Under the pieces are notes generated by a model. It did not search any database. It was not told where the DNA came from and saw only the letters and a program-made list of their open reading frames with translations. A program made the translations under genes and the position numbers. From Spirochaetaceae bacterium (GTDB taxonomy: Bacteria; Spirochaetota; Spirochaetia; SZUA-6; Fen-1364), in contig PLNO01000329.1 in the NCBI GenBank assembly GCA_003141795.1, forward strand, positions 1-5,759: 5,759 nucleotides of DNA, given 5' to 3'. Shown piece by piece: positions 5,481 to 5,759 of this stretch (position 1 is the first letter of the stretch; each line of letters opens with the position of its first letter).

Positions 5481-5759
5481 ATGGCGCGGCAACGACAACC
5501 CTCCGAATCTCATCTCGAGAAGAAGACGGAGAGTTATCGATATCCCGAGGCTGACAGCCCCCTCCGTCCCGACGCGGGAACGCAGTCCGAGTTCAAGAAG
5601 AAGAAAGCCCCCGTTACCTACCGCTACGACTCCTCCCTCTCACCCGTGCTCGAATGGGACGGCGGGAACGGCGCTCGCGACCTTGGCGAGTTTCTCCTTG
5701 CCTGCATCAGCGATGCGGCCCGACTTCCCGCGCCGCACCTCTTCGATGAGCCGCGCAAC
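5481..5759 (+). CDS. N-terminus of a Type III-like site-specific adenine DNA methyltransferase (Mod), partial
   Basis: An open frame of 93 codons from ATG 5481 runs to the window edge without a stop. GGCAGG ends 5 nt before the ATG; an in-frame GTG sits directly before it at 5478. The sequence begins with a polar, basic leader (residues 1-45, many Lys/Arg/Glu). It then has YRYDSSLSPVLEWDG (47-61) and the helix-like GARDLGEFLLACI (64-76), followed by LPAPHLFDEPR. These blocks resemble the opening of large Type III-like adenine methyltransferases, whose catalytic motifs lie much further in and are therefore not visible here. Such genes are commonly followed by a DEAD/DEAH helicase or restriction subunit. 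Codon composition is richer in G and C than the leftward operon (about 62-67% in sampled lines), suggesting a different origin. Function rests on recalled resemblance; that the frame is coding is more certain than the product name. Confidence 0.62.
   Translation, partial: MARQRQPSESHLEKKTESYRYPEADSPLRPDAGTQSEFKKKKAPVTYRYDSSLSPVLEWDGGNGARDLGEFLLACISDAARLPAPHLFDEPRN

Overview
The window looks like part of a bacterial defence or accessory island, most likely from a high-GC proteobacterium. That assignment rests only on base composition and gene style, so it is weak. The main genes are about 55-57% GC in sampled lines, whereas the gene entering at the right edge is about 62-67% GC. An intergenic block at 1681-1920 reaches about 72% GC. 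The genes are therefore probably not all of the same origin.

Layout from right to left. At 5481-5759 (+) is the N-terminal 93 residues of what looks like a large Type III-like (Mod) site-specific adenine DNA methyltransferase, which runs off the edge. Divergent from it, across a 229-bp shared control region, is a tightly packed minus-strand operon. Its genes are a DGQHR-motif protein (DndB/DpdB-like, 5251-3899), a 280-residue protein I do not recognise (3896-3054), and a D12-class N6-adenine DNA methyltransferase (3057-1930). The first two are separated by 2 bp and the last two share an ATGA stop/start overlap, so all three are probably made together. No recognisable restriction nuclease accompanies the D12 methylase. 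A DGQHR protein plus an unknown partner plus a DNA adenine methylase is the most novel-looking unit here.

A 355-361-bp GC-rich, hairpin-rich stretch without a credible gene (1569-1929) separates this operon from a second minus-strand module. That module is a Xre-type helix-turn-helix fused to an ImmA/IrrE zinc-peptidase-like domain (1568-384), then, 3 bp later, a DUF4411 PIN-domain protein (380 to the left edge). This is the known arrangement of a toxin-antitoxin-like pair. The PIN reading frame stops resembling its family about 14 codons before the edge, which suggests a frameshift.

Working model (inference): the island combines DNA modification (two adenine methylases), a DGQHR protein of a family otherwise tied to DNA phosphorothioate or deazapurine modification, and a toxin-antitoxin-like pair that may stabilise the island. 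No RNA genes, CRISPR arrays, transposases or insertion sequences were seen.
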